In this document: piece by piece, positions 1 to 8,512 of the stretch | Layout: each line of letters opens with the position of its first letter | How positions within the stretch are numbered: the stretch's first letter is position 1 | Source of the DNA: Parvibaculum sp002684405 | GTDB lineage: Bacteria; Pseudomonadota; Alphaproteobacteria; Parvibaculales; Parvibaculaceae | Assembly (NCBI GenBank): GCA_965140395.1 | Contig: OZ223207.1 | Span: forward strand, 620,001 to 684,000 | DNA length: 64,000 nt | Direction of reading: 5' to 3' | Position numbers and translations under genes: made by a program | The notes under the pieces: generated by a model | The model's database searches: none | Seen by the model: only the letters and a program-made list of their open reading frames with translations | Told to the model about the DNA's origin: nothing

Positions 1-1772
1 GCTTCGTCATCACGCGCGGGGCGCTTAGCGAGGTGGTGCCGATCCAGAACGCGGCGATGGAAGACCGCACCATCGTGGAATGGGACAAGGACGACCTCGA
101 TACGCTCGGCATATTGAAGATCGATGTGCTGGCGCTGGGCATGCTGAGCTGCATCCGCCGGGCCTTCGAGCTGCTCAAGGCGCATTACGGCGTGACGATG
201 GGGCTTGCCGATGTGCCGCATGACGATGCCCGCGTCTATGACATGCTGTGCGAGGCGGATTCCGTCGGTGTCTTCCAGGTGGAAAGCCGGGCGCAGATGA
301 CCATGCTGCCGCGGCTCAGGCCGCGAAAGTTCTACGACCTCGTGGTGGAGGTGGCGATCGTCCGCCCCGGTCCCATTCAGGGCGACATGGTGCATCCCTA
401 TCTGCGCCGCCGCCACGGCATGGAACCGGTCGAGTTCCCCTCCGGCGCGCTGCGCGAGGTGCTGGGCAAGACCTATGGCGTGCCGCTCTTTCAGGAGCAG
501 GCGATGAAGATGGCGATTGTCGCGGCGGGGTTCAGCCCGCAGGAAGCCGATTTGCTGCGCCGGGCCATGGCGACTTTCCGCAAGACGGGCACGATCGGCC
601 ATTACCGCGAAAAGTTCATCGCCGGCATGGAGGCAAACGGGTACGAGACCGATTTCGCCGAGCGCTGTTTCAAGCAGATCGAGGGATTTGCCGATTACGG
701 CTTTCCCGAAAGCCATGCGGCGAGTTTCGCGCTGCTCGCCTATGTGTCGGCCTGGCTCAAATATTACTACCCGGATGTTTTCTGCACGGCGATTTTGAAC
801 TCGCAGCCCATGGGCTTTTATGCGCCCGCCCAGCTCGTGCGCGATGCGCGCGAACATGGCGCGGAGATGCGCGCGGTCGATGTGAATTTCAGCAATTGGG
901 ACTGCACGCTTGAACCGTTCGACAAGGCCGAAGAGGCAAAGCTGCCCGGTAACCGGTGCGCGGTACGGCTGGGCCTCCGCCAGGTGAAGGGGTTCCATGC
1001 GGGCGATGGCGAAACCGTCGAGGCGCGGCGGGGCAAGGGGTTCGACAGCGTTCGGCATATGTGGCTCGCAACGGGGCTGGCGCCGCGCGTGGTGGAACGG
1101 CTGGCGGATGCGGATGCTTTCCGTTCCCTCGGGCTCGACAGGCGCGCTGCGCTCTGGGCTGTGCGGGGGCTCGGCGGTTACGGAGGCGGACATAAGAGCG
1201 GATATGGCGGCGGACAGAACGGCAAGATGCCGGCGGCGCTACCTCTTTTCGCCGCGATGGAGGAGGGCGGTTTCCAGACGGAAGAGGAAACGGCGCTGCC
1301 GCCCATGCCGCTGGGCGAACATGTCGCGCTGGATTATTCGACGCTGCGCCTGTCGTTGAAGGCGCATCCGGTTTCATTCCTGCGCGCGCGCCTTGCCGCG
1401 CGGGGCGTGGCGGCGAATGAACGGCTTCAGCATATCGACGACCGGAAGCGCGTAAGCGTGGCGGGGATCGTGCTGGCGCGCCAGCGGCCCGGCACGGCGA
1501 GCGGCGTGATCTTTGCGACGCTGGAGGATGAAACGGGGATTGCCAATCTCGTGATCTGGCCCCGGGTGTTCGAGACCTATCGCCGGATCGTGCTGACCTC
1601 GCGGCTGATGATGGTGCGCGGCCGTGTGCAGAAGGAAGGGCGCGTTATCCATGTGGTGGCCGACGAGCTGACCGACCTGACGGATGAGCTGGGGCTGCTC
1701 TACGGCATGGACGAGAGTTCCATCAAGGGGCGAACGGCGCGTTTGCTTCCCAATAGCCGCGATTTTCACTGA
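1..1772 (+). CDS. dnaE2: Error-prone DNA polymerase DnaE2 (ImuC), C-terminal part
   Basis: The 5' end lies outside the window. The reading frame is open from base 3 and gives about 589 residues ending at a TGA. The product is the C-family polymerase used for SOS mutagenesis with ImuA/ImuB. Palm-domain sequence GILKIDVLALGML carries a catalytic Asp, and VRPGPIQGDMVHPYLRRR is the DnaE2 form of the finger motif (DnaE1 has a different version). The end holds an OB-fold (VSVAGIVLARQRPGTASGV). In this family imuA-imuB normally lie just upstream, so they are expected left of the window. The recA SOS box at 50280 suggests a shared LexA regulon, but the dnaE2 promoter is not visible. Confidence 0.93.
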   Translation, partial: FVITRGALSEVVPIQNAAMEDRTIVEWDKDDLDTLGILKIDVLALGMLSCIRRAFELLKAHYGVTMGLADVPHDDARVYDMLCEADSVGVFQVESRAQMTMLPRLRPRKFYDLVVEVAIVRPGPIQGDMVHPYLRRRHGMEPVEFPSGALREVLGKTYGVPLFQEQAMKMAIVAAGFSPQEADLLRRAMATFRKTGTIGHYREKFIAGMEANGYETDFAERCFKQIEGFADYGFPESHAASFALLAYVSAWLKYYYPDVFCTAILNSQPMGFYAPAQLVRDAREHGAEMRAVDVNFSNWDCTLEPFDKAEEAKLPGNRCAVRLGLRQVKGFHAGDGETVEARRGKGFDSVRHMWLATGLAPRVVERLADADAFRSLGLDRRAALWAVRGLGGYGGGHKSGYGGGQNGKMPAALPLFAAMEEGGFQTEEETALPPMPLGEHVALDYSTLRLSLKAHPVSFLRARLAARGVAANERLQHIDDRKRVSVAGIVLARQRPGTASGVIFATLEDETGIANLVIWPRVFETYRRIVLTSRLMMVRGRVQKEGRVIHVVADELTDLTDELGLLYGMDESSIKGRTARLLPNSRDFH

Positions 1773-1778
1773 AGGCGG

Positions 1779-2237
1779 CTATCTTATCCTGCCATTGTAT
1801 TTGCCGAAGGCGAGTTCGTTGCTGTTCTTCGGGCGCCATATCTTCTCGACGATCACGCCGGAAAGCTCCGTGACGAGAAAAAGACCGATAGCGGGCGTGG
1901 CGCCCTGATAGAGCGCGAACAAGATCAGAACCGATACGGCCAAACGGCCCAGCGAATCGATCCGCGCGTTGAACTCGCTCGGATCGTGGAGCCTGGCAAG
2001 CGCCCAGACGACCCCGAGCAGGCCGGTGACATGGATAAACAGCATCGAAATGGGGTTCAGAACCGGAAAACCGGTAAACCAGCCTATCGCATAATCCAGC
2101 CGATAGAGGAGCGTGATGACCCATTCTCCGACAAAGGGAATGGCAAGGGGCAGGGTGATTGCGAGATCGAGCCAGGCAAAGGCCCGTGTCAGCCGTCGAC
2201 GCCGGGGCGACTCCTTCATTCTTTCCATGTTTTCCAT
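1779..2237 (-). CDS. Hypothetical four-helix membrane protein
   Basis: 152 residues if started at the ATG at 2237; an in-frame start at 2288 would add 17 unconvincing residues. A charged N-terminus (MENMERMKESPRRRR) is followed by about four hydrophobic stretches, near residues 20-40, 50-75, 90-105 and 110-130. I do not recognise a family. It ends seven bases from the dnaE2 stop, in convergent orientation, and is divergent from the HlyD-type adaptor. It is probably an inner-membrane protein of unknown role. Confidence 0.6.
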   Translation of the reverse strand: MENMERMKESPRRRRLTRAFAWLDLAITLPLAIPFVGEWVITLLYRLDYAIGWFTGFPVLNPISMLFIHVTGLLGVVWALARLHDPSEFNARIDSLGRLAVSVLILFALYQGATPAIGLFLVTELSGVIVEKIWRPKNSNELAFGKYNGRIR

Positions 2238-2349
2238 GTCCCTATTGCGGCCTCCAATGCGACGATAGGTCAACCCCGGGGACGCCATTTAGCGGCTGTT
2301 TCTGATATAAGGGGCAGCGCGGGTATGGCGTCACGAGAGCGGGTTGCGA

Positions 2350-3366
2350 ATGTCCAGAAAATTCCTCTGGGTCGGTGGGCTGATATTGCTGGGCGTCCTT
2401 GCGGGCGGCCTTTTCCTGATTTTCAGCCCGGCGAGTGTACAGACGGTAAAGCCGCATCGCGGCGAGGCGGTGGAAGCGGTCTATGCGACGGGGACGGTCG
2501 AATCCGTTCGTTACGCCTATGTCGGGTCCAAGGTTATCGGCCGTGTGACCGATGTGCCGGTGCGCGAGGGAGAAAAGGTGAGCGAGGGGCAGGTGCTCGC
2601 CGTTCTCGATGCCCGTGAGGTCATTTCACAGCTTCAGGAAGCGCGGGCGAAGCTCGATCTTGCCCGCTCCGATCTTTCGCGCGCCAGGCGCCTCTTCAAG
2701 GGCGGTCATGTTTCCAAGGCGGCGCTCGACCAGGCGGTGAGCGCGTCGCAGGCCGCCGAAAGCGCCGTCGAGGGCGCCAAGGCAAGGCTCGACGAGCATT
2801 TCATTCTGGCGCCGCTCACAGGCGAGGTTCTGCGTTCGGTGAAGCAGATCAAGCCTGGCGACATGGTGGGCGCCAACCAGAATCTTTTTCTGATCGGCGA
2901 TCCCTCGTCGCTGGAAATCAACGCCGAGGTCGATGAGGAAGACATTCCGCGCATTAAGCCGGGGCAGGTCGCGCTCATTCGCGCGGATGCGTTTTCCGGC
3001 CAGGCGCTGAAGGGCACGGTGAGCCGGATCACGCCGCATGGCGACCCGGTGGCGCGAACCTATCGCGTCTATATTTCGCTGCCGTCCGACACGCCGCTGC
3101 TTTCCGGCATGACGACGGAAATCAATATCGTCGTCGATGAGCGCAAGGATGCGCTGCTCGTGCCCGTCACGGCGATATCGGGCGCGGGGGTCTGGGTGTT
3201 CAAGGATGGCCGGGCGCATCTTGCCGATGTGACGCTCGGCACGGTGGGCGAGGATATGGCGGAGATCAAAAGCGGCCTTGACGACACAGCCGAGGTGATC
3301 GTGGACCCGCCGTCCGGCCTTGAAGAGGGGCAGCGCGTGCGGGCGGCCCCGGCCGAGAAGGACTAG
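2350..3366 (+). CDS. HlyD/MacA-family periplasmic adaptor of an ABC exporter
   Basis: 338 residues from the ATG at 2350; a TTG two codons earlier is less likely. One N-terminal membrane anchor (residues about 6-28, WVGGLILLGVLAGGLFLIF) is followed by a barrel-sandwich (lipoyl-like) half, a short alpha-helical hairpin (about residues 90-150, rich in A, E, R and K) and C-terminal beta-barrel domains. This is the membrane-fusion protein layout. It stands six bases before an FtsX-like permease, which is followed with a one-base overlap by its ATPase, so the three form one exporter operon. The substrate cannot be read from sequence. Confidence 0.85.
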   Translation: MSRKFLWVGGLILLGVLAGGLFLIFSPASVQTVKPHRGEAVEAVYATGTVESVRYAYVGSKVIGRVTDVPVREGEKVSEGQVLAVLDAREVISQLQEARAKLDLARSDLSRARRLFKGGHVSKAALDQAVSASQAAESAVEGAKARLDEHFILAPLTGEVLRSVKQIKPGDMVGANQNLFLIGDPSSLEINAEVDEEDIPRIKPGQVALIRADAFSGQALKGTVSRITPHGDPVARTYRVYISLPSDTPLLSGMTTEINIVVDERKDALLVPVTAISGAGVWVFKDGRAHLADVTLGTVGEDMAEIKSGLDDTAEVIVDPPSGLEEGQRVRAAPAEKD

Positions 3367-3372
3367 GGCCCC

Positions 3373-4623
3373 ATGTTCTGGCGTGTCGCCTTTTCCATCG
3401 CGGCTGCGCAGCTGACGCATCGGCGCCGGCAGACCGTCGTGTCGGTGCTGGGCGTGGCGCTGGGCGTGGGCTTCTTTATCGGCGTCTCCAGCATCATGTC
3501 CGGCTCGGAAAAGGATTTCGTGGACCGGCTGGTGAACAGCTCGCCGCATATCACCGTCAAGGACGAGTTCCGCCACCCTGCCAAGCAGCCGGTCTTCATT
3601 CGTTTTCCCAAGGCGGCGGTGAAGCTGGAAAACGTCAAGCCGCGGGAATATCTGCGCGGCATCAAGAACTATGGCGAGAAGGTGGAGGAACTGTCGAAGC
3701 GGCCGGGCTATATCGCCGAAGCCGCGCTGACGGGGCAGGCGATCGTGCGCTATGCCAACAAGGATGTGAGCGCCTCGCTGATCGGTATCGATCCGTCCAA
3801 GGAGAAATTGCTGACCAAGGTTGCCGAGGATATGAGGGAGGGCAGCCTCGAGCGGCTGCGCACCGCCTCCGACGGGATCGTGATCGGCTCGGGCATGTCG
3901 ACGCGGCTGAGCCTCAAGTTCGGCGATCTCGCGACGGTGGTGTCTCCGGCGGGACTGGTGAAACGTATGAAGGTGGTGGGGATCTTCCACACCGGCAATC
4001 TACTGCTCGACGAGGGGCAGATCTACATGCTGCTCAAGGATGCGCAGGTGCTGCTCGACAAGCCCTTCATCGCCAACCAGCTCCGCATCAAGGTGCCCGA
4101 TCCGAACCAGGCGGAGGCCATTGCCGCGGGGCTGGAAGCGCGCTGGGGCTATCGCTCGGAGAGCTGGCAGGAAGTGAACCGGGACATTCTCGGTCTTTTC
4201 ATCATCCGTAACGCGATCATGTATTCCATCGTGTCGGCGATCATGATCGTGGCCTCGTTCGGTATCTTCAACATCATCTCGACGGTGGTGCTGGAGAAGC
4301 GCCGCGACATTGCCATCCTGATGTCGATGGGATTTCGCGAGGCCGACATCCAGTACATCTTTCTGATGCAGGGTTTTCTTGTCGGCGTGCTCGGCATGCT
4401 GATGGGCTGGGCTATCGGCTGGGGCCTGCTGGGTATTCTGGGGCAGGTGAAGTTCAACGTGCCGGGCATGGCGGACCGGCAGGGCTTCGTCCTCGACTGG
4501 GGCATCTTTCAATGGGCGGTCGGCGGTGCTTTCTCGCTGATCGCAGCGATCGGCGCTGCCTGGATCCCGGCGCGCAAGGCGGCGCAGGTGCAGCCGGTGG
4601 ACATCATCCGGGGGGCGGTGTGA
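3373..4623 (+). CDS. ABC transporter permease, MacB/LolC (FtsX) type
   Basis: 416 residues. One N-terminal transmembrane helix is followed by a large periplasmic (MacB_PCD-like) domain of about 230 residues and three C-terminal helices (about 279-305, 330-355, 380-405). This is the four-helix FtsX architecture of MacB, LolC/E and related mechanotransmission exporters. The end motif IPARKAAQVQPVDIIRG is typical of the family. It lies between the adaptor and the ATPase. With an HlyD partner it is more likely an efflux pump (DevCA/MacB-like) than the lipoprotein-sorting LolCDE complex. Confidence 0.87.
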   Translation: MFWRVAFSIAAAQLTHRRRQTVVSVLGVALGVGFFIGVSSIMSGSEKDFVDRLVNSSPHITVKDEFRHPAKQPVFIRFPKAAVKLENVKPREYLRGIKNYGEKVEELSKRPGYIAEAALTGQAIVRYANKDVSASLIGIDPSKEKLLTKVAEDMREGSLERLRTASDGIVIGSGMSTRLSLKFGDLATVVSPAGLVKRMKVVGIFHTGNLLLDEGQIYMLLKDAQVLLDKPFIANQLRIKVPDPNQAEAIAAGLEARWGYRSESWQEVNRDILGLFIIRNAIMYSIVSAIMIVASFGIFNIISTVVLEKRRDIAILMSMGFREADIQYIFLMQGFLVGVLGMLMGWAIGWGLLGILGQVKFNVPGMADRQGFVLDWGIFQWAVGGAFSLIAAIGAAWIPARKAAQVQPVDIIRGAV

Positions 4624-5333
4624 TGGGGGCGGCAAGGCTCCAGGAAGGCGTTCTCGTCGAGGCGCGCAACGTGACGCGCATTCTCGATCTCGCCGTGCCG
4701 GTGCGGCTCGTTCACGATATCGATCTGAAAGTGGAGAGCGGCGAGTTCGTCACGATCACCGGGCCGTCCGGCTCCGGCAAATCCTCGCTGCTCTATCTGC
4801 TCGGGCTGCTGGACGTGCCGAGCGAAGGCGAGGTGCTGATCGGCGGACAGACGACGGCGGGGCTTTCGTCGAACGAGTTGGCGGCGCTGCGGCTGTCGCG
4901 GCTCGGTTTCGTCTTCCAGTTTCATTTCCTGCTGCCGGAATTCAGTGTGCTGCATAATGTGGCGCTGCCCATGCGGCGTCTCGGGCGGCTGAGCGAGAAG
5001 GAGCTGACGGAGCGCAGTCTGGCGCTTCTCGACCGGCTGGGGATCGCCGATCAGGCGGACAAGATGCCGGACCAGCTTTCGGGCGGCCAGCGCCAGCGCG
5101 TGGCGATTGCGCGCTCGCTCGGCAACGATCCGCATATCATTCTGGCCGACGAGCCCACCGGCAATCTCGATACGAAAAACAGCGAGGTGGTGCGCGATAT
5201 CTTCCGGCGGCTGGCGGAGGAGGAGGGGCGCACCATCATCGCCGTGACGCATGAGCCCGCCTTCGCGGAAGCGGCGATGCGCAATGTGCATCTGGTGGAT
5301 GGCGAGATCGTGTCGGATACGAAACACGGCTAG
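4623..5333 (+). CDS. ABC transporter ATP-binding protein, LolD/MacB type
   Basis: 236 residues from the ATG at 4623, which overlaps the permease TGA by one base (TGATG) and implies translational coupling. Walker A is GPSGSGKSS, the signature is LSGGQRQR, and Walker B is IILADEPTGNLDT followed by the H-loop region VTHEP. It powers the exporter encoded by the two genes upstream. Longer in-frame starts run back to 4512 but would sit inside the permease gene. Confidence 0.92.
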   Translation: MGAARLQEGVLVEARNVTRILDLAVPVRLVHDIDLKVESGEFVTITGPSGSGKSSLLYLLGLLDVPSEGEVLIGGQTTAGLSSNELAALRLSRLGFVFQFHFLLPEFSVLHNVALPMRRLGRLSEKELTERSLALLDRLGIADQADKMPDQLSGGQRQRVAIARSLGNDPHIILADEPTGNLDTKNSEVVRDIFRRLAEEEGRTIIAVTHEPAFAEAAMRNVHLVDGEIVSDTKHG

Positions 5334-5360
5334 CGTGGAAGGGCCGTCTTCGCGCCGTTC

Positions 5361-6044
5361 TCAGGCGTAGGCGACCCAGCCGCGCCAGGTGAAGGCCGCA
5401 TAGAACTGGCTGACATCCGAGAAACCGGCGGTGCGGAAAATCGCCTCGTCGTCCTCCGGCGCGATGGCAGGCAGGCTGGCATCGACGGCGGCGCGGGCGT
5501 TTTCGACCGTGGCGGGCTCGACGCCGGAGGCGATAGCGAAGGCCGCATAGCGCGACAGCCAGAGCGGCCGTTCGGCGGCGCTTTGCGGAAAGCTGGCGTG
5601 GACCGCCACGAAAGGGGCGCCGGGTGCGAGGCGGCGGTGGATTTCCGCCACGGTGCGCTCGCGTTCTTCGCGTTCCAGAAAATGCAGGGTCAGAAGACAT
5701 ACCGCGGCGTCGAACGGGCCCTCTGGCGCATCGTCGATGTAGCCTTCATGCAGGTCTACACGACCGGCCAGCGGCCCGAGGGTGCGGGCGGCGAGTTTCA
5801 GCATTTCCGGGGCGGGGTCCACGCCGTCGAAGGTCCAGCCGGGTTGGGCTTCGGCGAGCGCTTTCAGTTCCATACCGCCGCCGGCGCCGAGCACCAGAAT
5901 GCGCGCGTCCTGCGGGGCGCGTTCGGCCAGCAGGATCGCCGTCATGCGGTGCATATCCGCAAGGCCCGGCACGAAGCGCATGGGGCCGTCGGTATAGCGC
6001 GCCACGGCTTGCGGGTCCTCGAAGGATTTCAGGAACTGGTTCAC
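5361..6044 (-). CDS. Class I SAM-dependent methyltransferase
   Basis: 227 residues. The SAM-binding motif I is ILVLGAGGGMELKAL (residues about 48-62), followed by an acidic motif II (FDGVDPAPEML) and motif VPFDAAVCLLTLHFL-like core sequence. The substrate is unknown. It lies 15 bases downstream of an Rrf2-family regulator on the same strand, with a strong purine-rich ribosome site (AAAGGAAAA), so the pair probably forms an operon repressed by that regulator. Confidence 0.8.
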   Translation of the reverse strand: MNQFLKSFEDPQAVARYTDGPMRFVPGLADMHRMTAILLAERAPQDARILVLGAGGGMELKALAEAQPGWTFDGVDPAPEMLKLAARTLGPLAGRVDLHEGYIDDAPEGPFDAAVCLLTLHFLEREERERTVAEIHRRLAPGAPFVAVHASFPQSAAERPLWLSRYAAFAIASGVEPATVENARAAVDASLPAIAPEDDEAIFRTAGFSDVSQFYAAFTWRGWVAYA

Positions 6045-6059
6045 GGTTCGGTTTTCCTT

Positions 6060-6503
6060 TCAGGCACAGAGATGCGCGGGGCCGTGGATCGCTGCGTGTA
6101 TGCGCGATTGCAGGGCGGCGAGGGATAGATCCGCGAAACGGGCAAGGAGCAGGGCTTCGGCGTCGCGAAATGCGCCGTCGAGCGTTTCGTTGACGGCCTG
6201 CTCGATGAGGCAGTCCGGGTTTTGCGTCCGGTGAGTGAGGGAGAGCAGGGGGCCGCCGCCGAGCGCGAGATAGACGTCGCGCAGCGTCAGCTCCGCCAGA
6301 GGGCGGGAGAGGGTCCAGCCGCCGTGATGTCCCTTCCTCGATTGCACGATGCCGTGTTCGCGAAGCCCTCCCATCAGGCGGCGGATCACAACCGGATTGG
6401 TGTTCATCGCCGAGGCGAGCAGCCCGGAGGTGACGGGCTCCTCCATATCCGCCATGTGCAGCAGGAGATGAAGGGCGAGGGACAATTGGCTGTTGGATTT
6501 CAT
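6060..6503 (-). CDS. Rrf2-family transcriptional regulator (non-Fe-S, YwnA-like)
   Basis: 147 residues from the ATG at 6503 (MKSNSQLSLALHLLLHM, the usual family start). A winged helix-turn-helix covers residues about 1-70, with the recognition segment TNPVVIRRLMGGLREHGIV and the RKGHHGGWTLSRP wing. The three cysteines that hold an Fe-S cluster in IscR, NsrR and RirA are absent; one Cys occurs in that region (NPDCLIEQ). The sensing mode is therefore not Fe-S based. A perfect inverted repeat covers its own start codon, so autorepression is likely, along with control of the downstream methyltransferase. Confidence 0.85.
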   Translation of the reverse strand: MKSNSQLSLALHLLLHMADMEEPVTSGLLASAMNTNPVVIRRLMGGLREHGIVQSRKGHHGGWTLSRPLAELTLRDVYLALGGGPLLSLTHRTQNPDCLIEQAVNETLDGAFRDAEALLLARFADLSLAALQSRIHAAIHGPAHLCA

Positions 6504-6523
6504 GTAACTTTTATAGTTACATG
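6501..6523. promoter_or_regulatory. Inverted-repeat operator at the Rrf2 gene start
   Basis: CATGTAACT, five bases (TTTAT), then AGTTACATG: a perfect 9-bp inverted repeat. Its left arm includes the start codon of the Rrf2 gene. Binding here would block both promoter and ribosome access. Seen directly in the sequence; the regulator assignment is inference. Confidence 0.7.
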
Positions 6524-6616
6524 AAAGGACGGGCGTCAATAGCCTCCCGCGACCGCGATGCGCCGAGGGCTGGATTGCGTCGTCGGCTGACGCCTCCTCG
6601 CAATGACGTTTATGTG

Positions 6617-6663
6617 TTAGCGGGACAGCTCGCGCTCTTTGCGTTTAGCGTGACAGCTCGCGC
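6617..6663. repeat. Short tandem duplication of the 3' end of the VWA gene
   Basis: A 19-bp unit, TTAGCGKGACAGCTCGCGC, occurs at 6617-6635 and 6645-6663 with one mismatch and a 28-bp period. The second copy holds the stop and last four codons (RELSR-stop) of the VWA gene. The first lies just beyond the stop. It looks like replication slippage. Confidence 0.7.
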
Positions 6664-7820
6664 ATGGCGCCGTCGAGGCCTTCCAGCGTCAGCGGGAACA
6701 TGCGCTCGGCCATGATCTGTTTCACGATCTGGAGCGAGGGCGTGTATTCCCAATGGCGCTCGGCGACGGGGTTCAGCCAGACACAGTTTTCGTAGATCTG
6801 GTTGACGCGCTCGAGCCAGATGCCGCCGGGCTCTTCGTTCCAGTGTTCCACCGAGCCGCCCGCATAGGTGATCTCATAGGGGCTCATGGTGGCGTCGCCG
6901 ACGAAGATGACCTTGTAGTCGGACGGATATTTGTGGAGTACGTCCCAGGTATCCATCTTCTCGGTATGGCGGCGGCGATTGTCCTTCCACACGCCTTCGT
7001 AAAGGCAGTTGTGGAAGTAGAAATATTCCATGTTCTTGAATTCCGTCCGCGCGGCGGAAAACAGCTCCTCGCAGAGCTTGATATGGCTGTCCATGGAGCC
7101 GCCGATATCGAAGAAGATCAGCACGTTGATCTTGTTGCGGCGTTCCGGGACCATCTTGATGTCGAGATAGCCGTTCTGCGCGGTGGAGCGGATCGTATCG
7201 TCGAGATCGAGTTCGGTCGGCGCGCCGTCGCGGGCGAAGCGGCGCAGGCGCCTGAGCGCCACCTTGATGTTGCGCGTGCCGAGTTCGACCTGATCGTCGA
7301 GGTTTTTATATTCGCGCTTGTCCCAGACCTTCACGGCCTTGCCGTGGCGGCCTTCCTTCTGGCCGATGCGCACGCCTTCGGGATTGTAGCCATTGGCGCC
7401 GAAGGGGGAGGTGCCGCCCGTGCCGATCCACTTGTTGCCGCCTTCGTGGCGCTCGTCCTGTTCCTCGAGGCGCTTTTGCAGCTCCTCCATGATCTTTTCC
7501 CAGCCGCCCAGCGCCTCGATCTCGGCCTTCTCTTGCTCGGTCAGGAATTTCTCGGTCAGCGAGCGCAGCCATTCTTCCGGGATTTCGGCGAGGTCGGCCT
7601 CACTCATCATGTCCAGCCCCTTGAAGACATGGGAGAAGACGCGGTCGAACTTGTCGAGATTGCGTTCGTCCTTCACCAGCGCGGAGCGGGAGAGGAAATA
7701 GAAATCCTCCACATTCTGCTCGATGACATGCGCGTCCAGCGCTTCGAGCAGGGTGAGATATTCGCGCAGGCTGACCGGCACATTGTTGGTGCGGAGTTCC
7801 TGGAAGAAATTGACGAACAT
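6645..7820 (-). CDS. VWA domain-containing CoxE-like protein
   Basis: 391 residues starting MFVNFFQELRTNNVPVSLREYL, the usual family start. The C-terminal half is a CoxE-type von Willebrand A domain. Its metal-ion-dependent adhesion site appears as FFDIGGSMDSH, a D-x-G-x-S variant of DxSxS. Members work with MoxR ATPases as chaperone or maturation pairs, as in CoxD/CoxE for CO dehydrogenase. The partner MoxR gene is at 8513-9358 on the same strand. A small secreted-protein gene on the opposite strand lies between them, so the pair is near but not strictly contiguous. Confidence 0.85.
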   Translation of the reverse strand: MFVNFFQELRTNNVPVSLREYLTLLEALDAHVIEQNVEDFYFLSRSALVKDERNLDKFDRVFSHVFKGLDMMSEADLAEIPEEWLRSLTEKFLTEQEKAEIEALGGWEKIMEELQKRLEEQDERHEGGNKWIGTGGTSPFGANGYNPEGVRIGQKEGRHGKAVKVWDKREYKNLDDQVELGTRNIKVALRRLRRFARDGAPTELDLDDTIRSTAQNGYLDIKMVPERRNKINVLIFFDIGGSMDSHIKLCEELFSAARTEFKNMEYFYFHNCLYEGVWKDNRRRHTEKMDTWDVLHKYPSDYKVIFVGDATMSPYEITYAGGSVEHWNEEPGGIWLERVNQIYENCVWLNPVAERHWEYTPSLQIVKQIMAERMFPLTLEGLDGAMRELSR

Positions 7821-7931
7821 TCGGTGCGGGCCCTCCCGGGGCGGTATTCAGAAATATCGAAGTTGCGCTAATCTAACCCTCATGGGCCCCGGTTTGAAGG
7901 GGCGAGGCCGCAGGGAATGGGGGTGGCGGAA

Positions 7932-8450
7932 ATGGCGCGTTTCCTGACCTTTTTGCCGATGCTGCTTGTTCTGGCCGCCGGACCGGGATTTTCGGCGGAT
8001 GCGGGCGATCCGGCGGCGCAGGCCATTGAGGGCTGTCTGGCCTCCTATGACGCGGCCGCCATGCAGGAAAAGGCCGACGGGGCGCCGCTCAAGGGGGCGA
8101 CTTCCTATTGCACCGACAAATTCTTCGAGGCGTGCGCCGAAGGGCGGGGCTGGACGCAATCCGCGATGAATGAGTGCCAGGGCGAGGCGACGGGCTACTG
8201 GATGGGGCAGGTCAGGCAGCGGATGGCGGCGGTGAAAGCGCTGGGCTCGCCCGAAATCGACAAATGGCTCGAAGAATCGGCGGCGAGCTTCGAGGCCTAT
8301 CGCAAGGTGCGCTGCGACCGTTTCGACATGACGCAGGGCACGATGTATGTGGCGATCAAGGAAGGCTGCGAGACGGATATGGCGCGCGAGCGGGCGGAGG
8401 ACCTTGGCGATTTCCTGGGCAGCGAGCCGCTGATCGCCAAGCCGGAATGA
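7932..8450 (+). CDS. Small secreted protein, LprI/DUF1311-like
   Basis: 172 residues from the ATG at 7932 (an ATG at 7917 is also possible). A clear signal peptide (MARFLTFLPMLLVLAAGPGFSA) precedes a helical domain with five cysteines in the mature part (GCLASY, SYCTDKF, EACAEG, NECQGE, VRCDRF) plus EGCETD near the end. The spacing recalls lysozyme-inhibitor LprI-like (DUF1311) proteins, but the match is from memory and weak. It sits between the VWA and MoxR genes on the opposite strand and has its own terminator. Confidence 0.6.
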   Translation: MARFLTFLPMLLVLAAGPGFSADAGDPAAQAIEGCLASYDAAAMQEKADGAPLKGATSYCTDKFFEACAEGRGWTQSAMNECQGEATGYWMGQVRQRMAAVKALGSPEIDKWLEESAASFEAYRKVRCDRFDMTQGTMYVAIKEGCETDMARERAEDLGDFLGSEPLIAKPE

Positions 8451-8452
8451 AA

Positions 8453-8486
8453 AAAGCCGGAGCGGGGGTGATCCCGATCCGGCTTT
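8453..8486 (+). terminator. Intrinsic terminator, possibly bidirectional
   Basis: The stem AAAGCCGGA-g-CGGG with loop GGTGAT pairs with CCCG-a-TCCGGCTTT. An A-run on the left makes it usable for the minus-strand MoxR gene and a T-run for the plus-strand gene. Confidence 0.75.
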
Positions 8487-8512
8487 CCAGTGCTTTTCGA
8501 CAGACGCGACGC

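Noticed and set aside
2626..3990. A long 454-codon minus-strand open frame opposite the exporter genes
   Set aside because: Its translation is His/Arg-rich with no motif. It mirrors the strong codon bias of the two plus-strand genes, so it is an artefact of high GC.
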